This document shows, piece by piece, positions 63,606-64,000 of a stretch of 64,000 nt of DNA; position 1 is the stretch's first letter, and the number at the start of each line of letters is the position of its first letter. This DNA is from Cytophagaceae bacterium (lineage in GTDB: Bacteria; Bacteroidota; Bacteroidia; Cytophagales; Cytophagaceae): the NCBI GenBank assembly GCA_025455005.1, contig JALONH010000015.1:1-64000 (forward strand), in the 5' to 3' direction. The translations under genes were made by a program, and so were the position numbers. Under the pieces are notes generated by a model, which saw nothing but the letters and a program-made list of their open reading frames with translations, had not been told where the DNA came from and made no database searches.

Positions 63606-64000
63606 GTGCGTCTTATACAACAACAAAATAGTATCAGCTTACAGTGGTTGCTGTATTGCATTTTATTGGTTGGACTTCTATTAGTCAGTTTAGGTTTATA
63701 TACACACAATGCTATTACGATGGCCAATGGTGTGTATACCATCGTAGCCTCCTTATTATCCTATTATTTTTTACGCCAATCGATCGGTATACCTTATGTA
63801 TTAAGTTTTTTAGTAGGTACTTCTTTTTTAGCATTTACCCTACACCCCTTTATATTTAATGGAGCACAAGATATACAATTATTCACCTACTATTTAATGT
63901 ATGTGGGAGGCTATCTTTTGGTATCCTATTTACTCTACCGGCATGAACATTTCTACATTCGATGGATGGCCACGGTGTGTTATGGAATTGGAATTCTAAT
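63606..64000 (+). CDS. N-terminal part of a membrane protein (runs off the window)
   Basis: An open frame from a GTG with no stop before the window end, about 131 residues seen. It encodes several strongly hydrophobic helices (LLYCILLVGLLLVSLGL; VYTIVASLLSYYFL; VLSFLVGTSFLAF; YYLMYVGGYLLVSYLL). No family is recognised from this part; it could be the sensor region of a signalling protein or a polytopic transporter. No ATG lies in frame upstream, so the GTG start is tentative. The 237 bp before it, up to the tRNA, are AT-rich and otherwise empty. Confidence 0.55.
   Translation, partial: MRLIQQQNSISLQWLLYCILLVGLLLVSLGLYTHNAITMANGVYTIVASLLSYYFLRQSIGIPYVLSFLVGTSFLAFTLHPFIFNGAQDIQLFTYYLMYVGGYLLVSYLLYRHEHFYIRWMATVCYGIGIL

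Overview
The window is AT-rich chromosomal DNA from a member of the Bacteroidota. The evidence is a GldC gliding-motility protein, three proteins with C-terminal type IX secretion (T9SS) sorting domains, the gene order ftsX - DUF3098 - uppP - truB - ribF, Bacteroidota-type promoters (TTTG-like, about 19-21 nt, then TAnnTTTG), and a general lack of Shine-Dalgarno sequences. Gene content (gliding, T9SS, long Ig-like adhesin-type proteins, exopolysaccharide genes) fits a free-living, surface-associated member of the Cytophagia/Chitinophagia/Saprospiria side of the phylum. The sequence alone does not fix the family. Nothing looks like a phage, plasmid or insertion sequence, and no CRISPR array was seen.

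Layout. 1-5.7 kb: a 7-bp tandem repeat in front of a bacilliredoxin gene, then a leftward series of cysH, a sugar-nucleotide epimerase, a GH13 amylase, an FHS-type sugar transporter and an OmpA-domain protein. 5.8-12 kb: rightward pterin genes (PTPS/QueD, folE), an ECF sigma/anti-sigma pair, and the ftsX-to-ribF housekeeping operon. 12-13.5 kb: a lipoprotein of the endonuclease/exonuclease/phosphatase fold and gldC. 13.5-25.4 kb: two leftward giant genes of nearly 2000 codons each, sharing the design signal peptide - SBBP-type repeats - many Ig-like domains - T9SS tail. 25.4-30.8 kb: guaA, a TPR plus periplasmic-binding protein, hemL and proC as one tight leftward operon. 30.9-32.3 kb: a double-domain UspA and a TerB-like protein. 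32.5-40.1 kb: a leftward run of dnaG, three glycosyltransferases, ribBA and surE. 40.4-47.4 kb: mrp, a NifU-domain protein, an unusual 899-residue double D-Ala-D-Ala ligase, a membrane PASTA protein and a T9SS cargo protein. 47.5-50.5 kb: a WcaJ-type sugar-phosphate transferase overlapping a RemB/Wzi-like outer-membrane protein gene. 50.6-54.5 kb: two tandem paralogous outer-membrane barrel genes, amt and glnK. 55-57 kb: an aldehyde dehydrogenase and a HAD hydrolase. 57-61.1 kb: two paralogous hybrid histidine kinases. 61.2-63 kb: wcaF and wcaI exopolysaccharide genes. The right end carries a CAU-anticodon tRNA and the beginning of a membrane protein gene.

Much of the window concerns the cell surface: three GTs, WcaJ, WcaF, WcaI and RemB/Wzi for polysaccharide; the double Ddl and PASTA pair plus UppP and FtsX for the wall; and T9SS cargo with GldC for secretion and adhesion. 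The most unusual items are the two giant paralogous adhesin-type genes, the fused double ligase beside the PASTA protein, two places where an intrinsic terminator is pressed directly against the next start codon (once containing a strong SD, once containing the -7 promoter element), and the heptanucleotide array that forms the whole visible leader of the bacilliredoxin gene.
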